A stretch of 64,000 nucleotides of DNA, from contig JAGVJJ010000048.1 of NCBI GenBank assembly GCA_020051175.1, positions 1 to 64,000 of the forward strand, given 5' to 3'. Of the stretch, positions 23,977-31,633 are shown one piece after another (position 1 is the first letter of the stretch; the number at the start of each line of letters is the position of its first letter). The notes below the pieces were generated by a model. That model searched no databases, had not been told where the DNA came from, and saw only the letters and a list, made by a program, of their open reading frames with translations. The translations under genes were made by a program, and so were the position numbers. Source of the DNA: Bacteroidia bacterium. Its GTDB lineage: Bacteria > Bacteroidota > Bacteroidia > 2-12-FULL-35-15.

Positions 23977-26793
23977 ATGAGAAAGTTCCTCTGTCTTTTT
24001 TTTCTTTGTTTATTCCATTTTTCCTTTACAATTGCACAAAACCTTTCCGTAAGCGGACAACTTTATGACAAAGCCAACCAGCCAGTGCCATTTGCCAGCA
24101 TTGCAGTGCTTCGTCAGCCCGATTCAACTCTGGTAACCGGAACCACCAGTGATATGAACGGAAATTTTAAAATTGATAACCTGAGTTCAGCCCAATACAT
24201 TGTAAAAGTCAGTTTCCTTGGTTTTGAAGACAAGTTTCTTAACCTTTCCTTAAACGGAGCTTCGCAAAACCTTGGAAGCCTGTTCCTGGCTGAAAAAACT
24301 ACAAAGCTGAAAGAGGTAACCGTAGTAACCACTATGACCCCTGTATTGCAAAAAGGTGATACCACGCAAATAAATGCCGGGGCATTTAAAGTGAATAAAG
24401 ATGCCAGCACAGAGGATCTTGTAACCAAAATGCCGGGAATTACCATGCAGGACGGAAAAGTACAGGCCCAGGGCGAAAATGTGCAGAAAGTGCTGGTTGA
24501 CGGCAAAGAGTTCTTTGGAGACGATGCCGCTTCTGTACTTAAAAACCTGCCTGCCGAAGTAGTGGACAAAATTCAGGTATTCGATAAAAAGAGCGACCAA
24601 AGCCAGTTCAGTGGTTTTGACGATGGAAATTCAGCTAAAACATTAAATATTATTACTAAACCACAGTTCAGGAACGGCACTTTCGGGAGGGTTTCAGGAG
24701 GGTATGGTTATGATGACAAGTGGAAAGGTAGCATGAACCTTAACTTTTTTAAAGACAAAAGGCGCATCACCATTCTCGCCAATTCCAACAACATTAACGA
24801 ACAGAATTTTTCTACTGAAGACTTGCTGGGAGTTGTAAGCAGCTCGGGTGGCGGTGGAAACAGGGGCGGTGGTATGGGTGGCCGTCCGGGTGGCGGAATG
24901 GGAAGGCCCGGACAACAGGATGCATCCGGTAATTTTTTAGTGGACCAGAAAAATGGCATCACCACAACTCATTCATTTGGAGTGAATTATGCCGACCAAT
25001 GGAAAGATGTAACCTTCACCGGAAGTTATTTTATGAACTATGGGGATAATACCGCAGTGAGTAATTTGCTCCGACTGTATATCACCAGCAGAAGCGAAGG
25101 CCTCTCCTACCTCGAGAACAGCGACCGGGCCAGTACCAATATCAACCACAGGGCCAACTTTAAAATAGAGTGGAAAATAGATTCATTAAACTCCCTGTTG
25201 ATACAACCCAGGCTCTCTGTTCAGCAAAACGATGGTAAAAGCGCCCTTTTTGGAGAAAACAGCCAGTCCGGCAGCAAAATAAGCAGTACCGGCAATAATT
25301 ACAACTCAGATTTAGTGGGAGTAAACTATTCGCTACCAATACTTTACAGGCACTCTTTCAACAAGAAAGGAAGAACCATTTCCCTGAATTTTACACCCGG
25401 CTATAACCAAAACAAAGGCAATAGCGATTTAAGCACTACCACCAGCTATTTCCTGGATACACTTTTTACCGATTCCATAAACCAGGTAGCTGACCTGGAT
25501 GTACAAGGGCTTACATTTTCTACTAATGTAGTATACACAGAACCCTTAAGTACCAATGGACAGCTGATGTTTAGCTATGGAAATAATTTCAACAAAAGCG
25601 AATCCAATAAGGAAACGTACAACGTATCAGGGCTGGACAATATTTACCGCGCTTTTGACACCACGCTTTCCAACCGTTTCAACAGTCTTTACCAGTCGCA
25701 CTCATTTGGGGCCAGCTATCAGTACCAGAAGGAGAAGCTGAATTTAACCGCTGGCCTCTCATACCAGTATGCCGAACTCACTGCGGAGCAGTTTTTCCCT
25801 TACGCTTTCACACTTTACAAACCCTTTAGCAGCCTGCTGCCCAATGCGAGAATGGTTTATAAGTTTTCTCCAAAACAAATCCTTCGTATGTTTTACCGCA
25901 GCAGCAACAACCCACCATCGGTGAACCAGCTTCAGAATGTTATCAATAACAGCAACCCATTACAGCTCACTACCGGTAACCCCGACCTGAAGCAGGACTG
26001 GCAAAATTCCGTGAATATGCACTATTCGGCTTCCAATACCGAAAAATCAACATCCCTGTTTGTGTTATTGGGTGGTACTTACACTCAAAATTACATTGTA
26101 AACAGCACCTTTATTGCTTCGGCTGATACGGTGGTTGCACCCGGAATTATTCTTACCAGCGGCTCACAGCTTTCAAAGCCTGTAAACCAGGATGGTTATT
26201 TCAGTGTTCGCTCGTTTAACAATTACAGCTTCCCGCTTTCTAAAATAAAATCCAATTTAAACATCAATGTTGGCGGCACCTATTCCAGGACACCGGGAGT
26301 GGTGAACGACAGGCTTACGTATACATCCAATTCCAATGTAGGCTTAGGACTTACATTGAGCAGCAATATCAGTGAACTGGTTGATTTTACGCTATCTTCC
26401 AACACAACGTACAACAACACAGTAAATACCCTGCAAAGCAGCCTGAACACCACGTATTACAACCAAAGCTCAAAATTCAAAATACAGGTGATCCCATGGA
26501 AAGCCCTGGTGCTGCAAACGGAGCTGAACCACCAGCACAATACAGGACTTTCGCAGAATTATAACCAGGACTTTTTACTTTGGAATGCCGCCATCGGGTA
26601 TAAATTCCTGAAAAACAAGCAGGGCGAGCTTCGACTGAGCGTATTTGACATTTTAAAACAAAACAACAGCATCAAACGAAACACCACAGAAACCTATTAC
26701 GAAGACGTGCAAACCAACGTGCTGCAGCAATACTTCATGCTTACTTTTACTTATAATATAAAGAAGTTTAAGGAAAGTAAAGGGAGAGAATAG
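23977..26793 (+). CDS. Outer-membrane beta-barrel protein with carboxypeptidase-regulatory-like and plug domains
   Basis: 938 aa. Signal peptide ends FTIAQ. Residues about 22-105 form a CarboxypepD_reg-like Ig domain (VSGQLYDKANQPVPFASIAV). A TonB-plug-like domain follows (about 125-215: MPGITMQDGKVQAQGENVQKVLVDGKEFFGDD shortened form). The remainder is a large beta-barrel ending in an aromatic strand (YFMLTFTYNIKKF). It lacks an obvious SusD partner, so I class it as an outer-membrane beta-barrel family protein and not a SusC. An unusual Gly/Arg-rich loop (GGGGNRGGGMGGRPGGGMGR, about residues 290-309) interrupts the barrel. Probably an uptake or surface protein; substrate unknown. Confidence 0.9.
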   Translation: MRKFLCLFFLCLFHFSFTIAQNLSVSGQLYDKANQPVPFASIAVLRQPDSTLVTGTTSDMNGNFKIDNLSSAQYIVKVSFLGFEDKFLNLSLNGASQNLGSLFLAEKTTKLKEVTVVTTMTPVLQKGDTTQINAGAFKVNKDASTEDLVTKMPGITMQDGKVQAQGENVQKVLVDGKEFFGDDAASVLKNLPAEVVDKIQVFDKKSDQSQFSGFDDGNSAKTLNIITKPQFRNGTFGRVSGGYGYDDKWKGSMNLNFFKDKRRITILANSNNINEQNFSTEDLLGVVSSSGGGGNRGGGMGGRPGGGMGRPGQQDASGNFLVDQKNGITTTHSFGVNYADQWKDVTFTGSYFMNYGDNTAVSNLLRLYITSRSEGLSYLENSDRASTNINHRANFKIEWKIDSLNSLLIQPRLSVQQNDGKSALFGENSQSGSKISSTGNNYNSDLVGVNYSLPILYRHSFNKKGRTISLNFTPGYNQNKGNSDLSTTTSYFLDTLFTDSINQVADLDVQGLTFSTNVVYTEPLSTNGQLMFSYGNNFNKSESNKETYNVSGLDNIYRAFDTTLSNRFNSLYQSHSFGASYQYQKEKLNLTAGLSYQYAELTAEQFFPYAFTLYKPFSSLLPNARMVYKFSPKQILRMFYRSSNNPPSVNQLQNVINNSNPLQLTTGNPDLKQDWQNSVNMHYSASNTEKSTSLFVLLGGTYTQNYIVNSTFIASADTVVAPGIILTSGSQLSKPVNQDGYFSVRSFNNYSFPLSKIKSNLNINVGGTYSRTPGVVNDRLTYTSNSNVGLGLTLSSNISELVDFTLSSNTTYNNTVNTLQSSLNTTYYNQSSKFKIQVIPWKALVLQTELNHQHNTGLSQNYNQDFLLWNAAIGYKFLKNKQGELRLSVFDILKQNNSIKRNTTETYYEDVQTNVLQQYFMLTFTYNIKKFKESKGRE

Positions 26794-26817
26794 CTTTTTG
26801 CGGTGAAAAAAGCAGAC

Positions 26818-26841
26818 ATTCACCGCAAATTTGCGGTGAAT
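26818..26841. repeat. Perfect 24-bp palindrome downstream of the beta-barrel gene
   Basis: ATTCACCGCAAA joined to TTTGCGGTGAAT without spacer. A further half copy TTTGCGGTGAA occurs at about 26797. The 348-bp gap to the next gene otherwise holds a TTTGAAC inverted repeat and no credible gene; the 77-aa ORF on the track there has no recognisable features. Confidence 0.75.
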
Positions 26842-27067
26842 AATGTGAGGAAAAATTCATTCAGAACGGATAAACCATTTCCTTTATTACCTGGCTTACA
26901 AGCGGTTAAAATTCTGCCAGTAGTTAGCGTTCGTAACATACGAAATGCTTGGTTCGAACCGGATATAGCCAATCTAAATCTTCCAAAGGACTTATACTAT
27001 TTTAAACACCAAAATGAGCAATACGTTTTTTATTGAAAAAGTGGTTTACCAATAGTCATAAACATTT

Positions 27068-27085
27068 TTTGAACAACCGTTCAAA
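27068..27085. promoter_or_regulatory. Small inverted repeat upstream of the esterase-like gene
   Basis: TTTGAAC-AACC-GTTCAAA, 57 nt before the ATG at 27142. A TATCTTCG (27102-27109) after it resembles a weak -7 box, so it may be an operator. Confidence 0.35.
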
Positions 27086-27141
27086 TTCATCCAAAAAGAA
27101 CTATCTTCGCGCAAAATTTAATCACTTAAACTATATTAATA

Positions 27142-28731
27142 ATGAGAAAAAAATTACAATTAGTCGCTTCTTTAGGCTTATTGGCCTGTTCCGCGATGGG
27201 CTTTGCTCAAAGTGCACGTTATTTAGATGAAGTATTTACCAATGTTACCGTTACTTCTAACGTAATTTATGGTAACAACATTTCCGTTTTAACTGGTACT
27301 CCAACGGCTGCGGATATTACAATGGATGTTTATCAGCCAACCGGAGATACTGAAACGGCAAGACCTTTGGTGATTGTATTACATACTGGTAGCTTCCTTC
27401 CAGCTGTAATGAACGGACAACCCACCGGTAAAAAAACTGACAGTGCTGTTGTTGAAATGTGTATGCGTTTTGCGAAAAAAGGTTACGTAGCCGTAGCAGC
27501 TGATTACCGTTTGGGATGGAACCCTATCTCTGGTGACCAGGACGTTAGAACAAGCACACTTTTGCAAGCTGTGTACCGTGCTATCCAGGACGCAAAAAAC
27601 TGCGTTCGTTACTTTAAAAACGACAAAGCAACTGTTAACACGTACAAAATCGACACGGCAAAAATTGCTGTAGGTGGTCTAGGTTCAGGTGGTTATATTG
27701 CTTTGGCTTATGCATCACTTAATCAGGCTTCAGAACTTACTTTAGGTAAATTTCTTAATAACAGCACAACCCCTCCAACACCTTATGTTGTTCCTAGCGT
27801 TTATGGAAATTTTGATGGTACAGATTCGACCGCATATATGGGTGTTACCATGAATAAACCAAATTATGCAAGTTATTCATCAGAAATCCAAATGGTATTT
27901 AATATTGGAGGCGCAATAGGTGACACAACTTGGATAAATGCGGGTGAAGTACCAGTAGTTAGTTTGCAATGTGTAAACGATCCAAATGCACCTTATACTA
28001 CAGGAGCGGTTATTGTTCCAAGTACCATGGAGTTCGTTGTAGAAGCTAGCGGAAGTTACGATGTTATTCGTGTTGTAAACAAAACAGCTATAAACAACAA
28101 TGCTATTTTTAACAATTCATTGTTTACTGACGGGTATACAACAATTGCAAACATGCACAATGACGGTTACGAAGGATTATATCCATTCTTCACTCCTGCT
28201 CCAGGTGCTGCATTCTCTTGCACAGGCTTAAACCAGAATGCACAAACTGAGCAAGGTGCACCGTGGGATTGGTGGGATTCTACAGCTTACGCTAACTCTC
28301 CAGGTCACCCAAACAGCATCCCAGGTTCAGTAATGGCTTGTCTTGCTAAAACTGGTAACCCGAATATGTCTGCTGCAAAAGGAAGAGCATATATCGACAC
28401 TATCCAGGGCTATGTTGCTCCACGTATGGTTTGCGCTTTAGGTCTTCCTGGCTGCACTCCTGACCCATCTGGTATCAAAGAAAAAGCAAATGCTGCTAAC
28501 GTAATTGCTTTCCCTAACCCGGCTACTGATGCAGTTCATTTCTCTTCAAAAGGAAGCAACATTCAATCAGTTGAATTGTTTGACCTTACAGGAAGAATGG
28601 TGAAAAAAGCTGCTGGCTTAAACGTTACTGAATACACAGTTGAACTTAAAGGTTTAACTGCTGGTGTTTACGTAGCTAAAATTAAATCTGACAAAGGCGC
28701 TGTGGCAACTAAGCGTGTTGTTGTGAAATAA
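27142..28731 (+). CDS. Secreted alpha/beta-hydrolase-fold protein with T9SS type A sorting domain
   Basis: 529 aa. Signal peptide ends MGFAQS. Residues about 45-200 follow the esterase/lipase (BD-FAE-like) fold: ITMDVYQPTGD, RPLVIVLHTGSF for the oxyanion region, GYVAVAADYRLGW, AVYRAIQDAKNCVRYF, then the nucleophile elbow written GGLGSGGYIAL. The Ser (182) is one position later than in the usual GxSxG, where a Gly (181) occupies the nucleophile place, so activity needs testing. The C-terminal FPNPATDAVHFSSKG ... GVYVAKIKSDKGA is a type A sorting domain. Codon use is unusually uniform (highly expressed type). A terminator follows. Confidence 0.88.
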   Translation: MRKKLQLVASLGLLACSAMGFAQSARYLDEVFTNVTVTSNVIYGNNISVLTGTPTAADITMDVYQPTGDTETARPLVIVLHTGSFLPAVMNGQPTGKKTDSAVVEMCMRFAKKGYVAVAADYRLGWNPISGDQDVRTSTLLQAVYRAIQDAKNCVRYFKNDKATVNTYKIDTAKIAVGGLGSGGYIALAYASLNQASELTLGKFLNNSTTPPTPYVVPSVYGNFDGTDSTAYMGVTMNKPNYASYSSEIQMVFNIGGAIGDTTWINAGEVPVVSLQCVNDPNAPYTTGAVIVPSTMEFVVEASGSYDVIRVVNKTAINNNAIFNNSLFTDGYTTIANMHNDGYEGLYPFFTPAPGAAFSCTGLNQNAQTEQGAPWDWWDSTAYANSPGHPNSIPGSVMACLAKTGNPNMSAAKGRAYIDTIQGYVAPRMVCALGLPGCTPDPSGIKEKANAANVIAFPNPATDAVHFSSKGSNIQSVELFDLTGRMVKKAAGLNVTEYTVELKGLTAGVYVAKIKSDKGAVATKRVVVK

Positions 28732-28749
28732 TTATTACAAACAAAAAGG

Positions 28750-28790
28750 AATCCCCTGCCGACTTATTGTTAGCAGGGGATTTTTATTTA
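28750..28790 (+). terminator. Terminator of the esterase-like gene
   Basis: AATCCCCTGC - 13-nt loop - GCAGGGGATT followed by TTTATTTA. Confidence 0.9.
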
Positions 28791-28829
28791 TAGGACCAAG
28801 GACTATTAAACAACCGCCCTTATTTATTC

Positions 28830-28990
28830 ATTGAGCCTTAGAGCCTTTGTGCTAATTTTTTTGCCACTAAGACGCGAAGACACAAAGTTTTAATATATAT
28901 ATCATGAAGCCTTTAATCACCTTTAATCATAACAATCCGCGTCATCTGCGTTCCTATTTTATTTAAAATATTGGAACGCTGATTTCGCTG
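28830..28990. repeat. Intergenic low-complexity repeats (CACTAAGACGCGAAGACAC and GGAACGCTGATT types)
   Basis: This part of the 280-bp gap carries GCCTTAGAGCCTTTGTG, GCCACTAAGACGCGAAGACA, and an imperfect inverted pair AATCCGCGTCATCTGCGTTC / GGAACGCTGATTTCGCTGAT around an AT-rich loop. Both resemble intergenic repeats I recall from other Bacteroidota. No ORF. Confidence 0.6.
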
Positions 28991-29011
28991 ATTAAACTGA
29001 TAAATTATGAT

Positions 29012-30343
29012 TTAGTTAGCCCTTTTCTCCTCAAACACAATCCCAAACGTTTCCAGCTCGGCCAGCAAAGGCTCATAAATTTCTTTTGTGGTTGGTATAA
29101 CCACCCCACGGGCCTTTATTTTCCCCTGCAAAATCATTTTTGATGCGATAGCAAGCGGTAAACCTACCGTTTTTGCCATGGCAGTATACACCTGATCCTC
29201 CCCTTTTACAACCAGTGAGGAAGTCAGTTTCTGTGTTTTTTTGTCTTTTGTTGTATATTCAAACAGATGCTGCATTACAATCATGTCTTTATCATGTGGT
29301 TGCAGCTTCCATTTTTCTTCCAGCAAGTCCTGCAATATCTGGGCAGGTGTGGCATTCGCAAGCCGTATTTTGCGGTCTTCAAAAACACCCAGCCATTCGA
29401 TTTTGCTAAGTGCTTCTGCATCCATTTCATTGCCCATGAACGCCACCAGCTTTTGTTTAGTTGTAGATTTTCCAGCAGGAAGGTAAGCTTCAAGTAACCA
29501 TCTATAAGTCATTGATTCAGAAGCCTCTATTTTATAAGTATCGTCCGTGAGTCCCAGTTTCACGAAAACGTTCCACGCTTTGCAATAACCGGGCATACGC
29601 AATGTTCCACGCAACATGGTCGGGATGCCTGAAATATTGTATAACTTCCTGTACGACAAGGAGTCGCGATTGGCATAGGCATCGAATTTACCATGGCCTT
29701 CTACTTCAATCGTATCAATTTGAGTGAATAACCTGTTGTAAGGCAGGTATTTGTATTCGCCATGCTCAATGTACTGGGCTGTACCCTGTCCTGCCAGGAC
29801 CACATTTCTGGGGTTCCAGGAGAATTTGTATCCCCAGGGGTTATCATTGCTCTCCGGGGCTACTAAACCACCACAAAACGATTTAAAAGAAGTCAGTTCC
29901 CCGCCCTGCTCATGGATATCATCAATCACTTTCATGGCCGAAGCATGGTCAATTCCCGGGTCAAGACCTGTTTCATTCATCAGGATAATACCGGCAGCTT
30001 TTGCCTCTGCATCCAGCTCCCCCATTTCTTTAGATACATAAGAAGCTGTTGCCAGGTGCTTTTTAAAACGCACACAATCCCTTGCCACATTCATGTGCAT
30101 GGTTGCCGGAAGCATGGAAATAACCATATCCGCACGTTTAATTTCATCCTCCCGCTGCTGATCGTTGGTAATGTCAAACACTATGGCACGTGCATTGGGA
30201 TGGTTGTTCGTTTTTTGCTTTACCAGTTCCAGCGATACATCCCCAACAGTCACCGACCAGTTTTCCGCTGTAGAATGCTCCAAAAGGTATTTAATCAGCG
30301 ATGATGCCGAACGGCCTGCTCCTATTACTAAAATATTCTTCAA
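29012..30343 (-). CDS. Saccharopine dehydrogenase-family oxidoreductase
   Basis: 443 aa from a TTG start (MKNILVIGAGRSASSLIKYL); the TTG is needed to keep the first strand of the NAD(P)-binding Rossmann fold (GAGRSAS). ADMVISMLPATMHMNVA, ATASYVSKEM and MNETGLDPGIDHASAM are typical of the saccharopine dehydrogenase / LYS9-like family. It may act in lysine breakdown or a related imine reduction; no lysine-pathway partner lies next to it, so the substrate is unresolved. Monocistronic. Confidence 0.88.
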   Translation of the reverse strand: MKNILVIGAGRSASSLIKYLLEHSTAENWSVTVGDVSLELVKQKTNNHPNARAIVFDITNDQQREDEIKRADMVISMLPATMHMNVARDCVRFKKHLATASYVSKEMGELDAEAKAAGIILMNETGLDPGIDHASAMKVIDDIHEQGGELTSFKSFCGGLVAPESNDNPWGYKFSWNPRNVVLAGQGTAQYIEHGEYKYLPYNRLFTQIDTIEVEGHGKFDAYANRDSLSYRKLYNISGIPTMLRGTLRMPGYCKAWNVFVKLGLTDDTYKIEASESMTYRWLLEAYLPAGKSTTKQKLVAFMGNEMDAEALSKIEWLGVFEDRKIRLANATPAQILQDLLEEKWKLQPHDKDMIVMQHLFEYTTKDKKTQKLTSSLVVKGEDQVYTAMAKTVGLPLAIASKMILQGKIKARGVVIPTTKEIYEPLLAELETFGIVFEEKRAN

Positions 30344-30487
30344 TTTATCTATGAATTACGAATTTATACGAATTACCGAATCAGACTGCTATTATCGTCT
30401 GAAATCTTGTACGCTGTCAGTCTGAGCCTGTCAAAGACACAAAGGCTGGCAAGTACCTTTTTGAACCCTGCGAATTTACGAAAACAT

Positions 30488-30522
30488 GGTTACAGATAAC
30501 GAATCGGTTACGAATTTACGAA
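30488..30522 (+). repeat. Dispersed repeat GGTTACAGATAACGAAT, copy 1
   Basis: GGTTACAGATAACGAAT then (C)GGTTACGAATTTACGAA. The reverse complement, lacking the extra C, is at 37407-37440. Related fragments (GAATTACGAATTTATACGAA) occur at about 30355. Confidence 0.8.
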
Positions 30523-30637
30523 ACAAGCTTGAGTTCTATTATCAGGGAAATAGCTGATCTCTAAATAATTTTCATTTCACATACAATAAGTAAAAAGTAT
30601 GCCCGTTATCGTATTGTAAAACAAATCAAAAAACTGC

Positions 30638-30820
30638 ATGAACAAAACTTCTACTAAAAAAAATTTATCTGACAGCAAATTGAATAAAGAGATGGATGAT
30701 GCAAAAGATTTTCCATACGAACCCGGAGACAACATCATCAATAACATCCTGAACTATTCAAAAGCACTGAGCGTGCGTAAGTCCAAACAAATGGACCATT
30801 TTGAAATGGTGCTGAACTAA
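30638..30820 (+). CDS. Small cytosolic protein, 60 aa
   Basis: Starts MNKTSTKKNLSDSKLNKEMD and contains PYEPGDNIINNILNYSKALS, then KSKQMDHFEMVLN at the end. Highly charged, no signal peptide, no Cys. A clean terminator 14 nt after the stop supports a real transcription unit. The segment IINNILNYSKALS feels like a conserved Bacteroidota small protein, but I cannot name it. Confidence 0.65.
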   Translation: MNKTSTKKNLSDSKLNKEMDDAKDFPYEPGDNIINNILNYSKALSVRKSKQMDHFEMVLN

Positions 30821-30833
30821 AAAGATAAAAAAC

Positions 30834-30868
30834 AAGAGGCGGTTTCTGATGAAGCCGCCTCTTTTGTT
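30834..30868 (+). terminator. Terminator after the 60-aa gene
   Basis: AAGAGGCGG - 12-nt loop - CCGCCTCTT followed by TTGTTAT. The alternative ATG at 30849 of the AlkB ORF lies inside it and is therefore rejected as a start. Confidence 0.85.
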
Positions 30869-30905
30869 ATATCTCTTGCTATATTTATTGGACAATATTA
30901 CCCCC

Positions 30906-31526
30906 ATGAACCTTTTCAATACGGATGAAAGTTCCGGTACCACCATCCACACGTTTGATTTGCCGGATGCCGACATTGTTTTTTACGAGCATTTTTTTAC
31001 AAATCGTCAAAGCGATGAGCTGTTCAAAAAGCTGAAGGAAAACATACGCTGGCAGCAGGATAAAATTAAGCTTTATGGCAAAATCATTGACCTTCCACGC
31101 CTTACCGCATGGTATGGTGAAAAAGCATACGGGTACTCAGGAATAACAATGCCCGTGCATCCCTTTACTGATGAATTACAGCTGATAAAATCTGCCATTG
31201 AAAAAGCAACGGATACAAAATTTACAGGTGTGCTGCTCAATTATTACCGCAATGGCAACGACAGCGTGAGCTGGCATTCCGATGACGAAAAAGAACTTGG
31301 AAAAAATCCCATTATTGCCTCAGTATCTTTTGGTGCAACACGTACGTTCCAGCTGCGACATAAGACCAGGAAAGACCTGAAAAAGCAGGCTATTTCTTTA
31401 TCCAATGGTTCACTGCTCCTGATGAAAGGCAGCACACAGCATTTCTGGGAGCACCAGGTACCTAAAACATCAAAACCAATCGGGCCGCGTATCAACCTCA
31501 CCTTCAGGGATATACAATCCCACTGA
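30906..31526 (+). CDS. AlkB-like 2-oxoglutarate/Fe(II) dioxygenase
   Basis: 206 aa using ATG 30906 (MNLFNTDESSGTTIHTF). The Fe ligands are HSD in VSWHSDDEKEL and the distal His in STQHFWEHQVPK; the 2OG-binding Arg pair is in GPRINLTFR. LPRLTAWYGEKAYGYSGI matches the substrate region of AlkB homologues such as ALKBH2/3. Expected to repair alkylated bases (1-methyladenine, 3-methylcytosine) in DNA or RNA. Together with Ogt it gives the window two direct-reversal alkylation repair enzymes, in separate transcription units. Confidence 0.93.
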   Translation: MNLFNTDESSGTTIHTFDLPDADIVFYEHFFTNRQSDELFKKLKENIRWQQDKIKLYGKIIDLPRLTAWYGEKAYGYSGITMPVHPFTDELQLIKSAIEKATDTKFTGVLLNYYRNGNDSVSWHSDDEKELGKNPIIASVSFGATRTFQLRHKTRKDLKKQAISLSNGSLLLMKGSTQHFWEHQVPKTSKPIGPRINLTFRDIQSH

Positions 31527-31633
31527 TACGTTCTTTCATAAAAGCTGTAAAAAAAAGATATATGCGCTTGTTTTGTTATATTTGAGCTGCAATTGAGTGC
31601 ATTCATGTATTTTACTAGTAAGCTTATTCTGGT

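Noticed and set aside
26945-26975. GGTTCGAACC resembling a tRNA T-arm
   Set aside because: The stem around it is only 2-4 bp and neither acceptor, anticodon nor D-arm can be built on either strand.
26803-27036. 77-aa ORF on the plus strand in the gap after the beta-barrel gene
   Set aside because: It starts in a GTG beside a perfect palindrome, has no family features or signal peptide, and its composition is that of the surrounding gap.
30849-30905. Earlier ATG for the AlkB-like gene
   Set aside because: It lies inside the terminator hairpin of the 60-aa gene, and the added residues (MKPPLLLYLLLYLLDNITP) are not part of the family.
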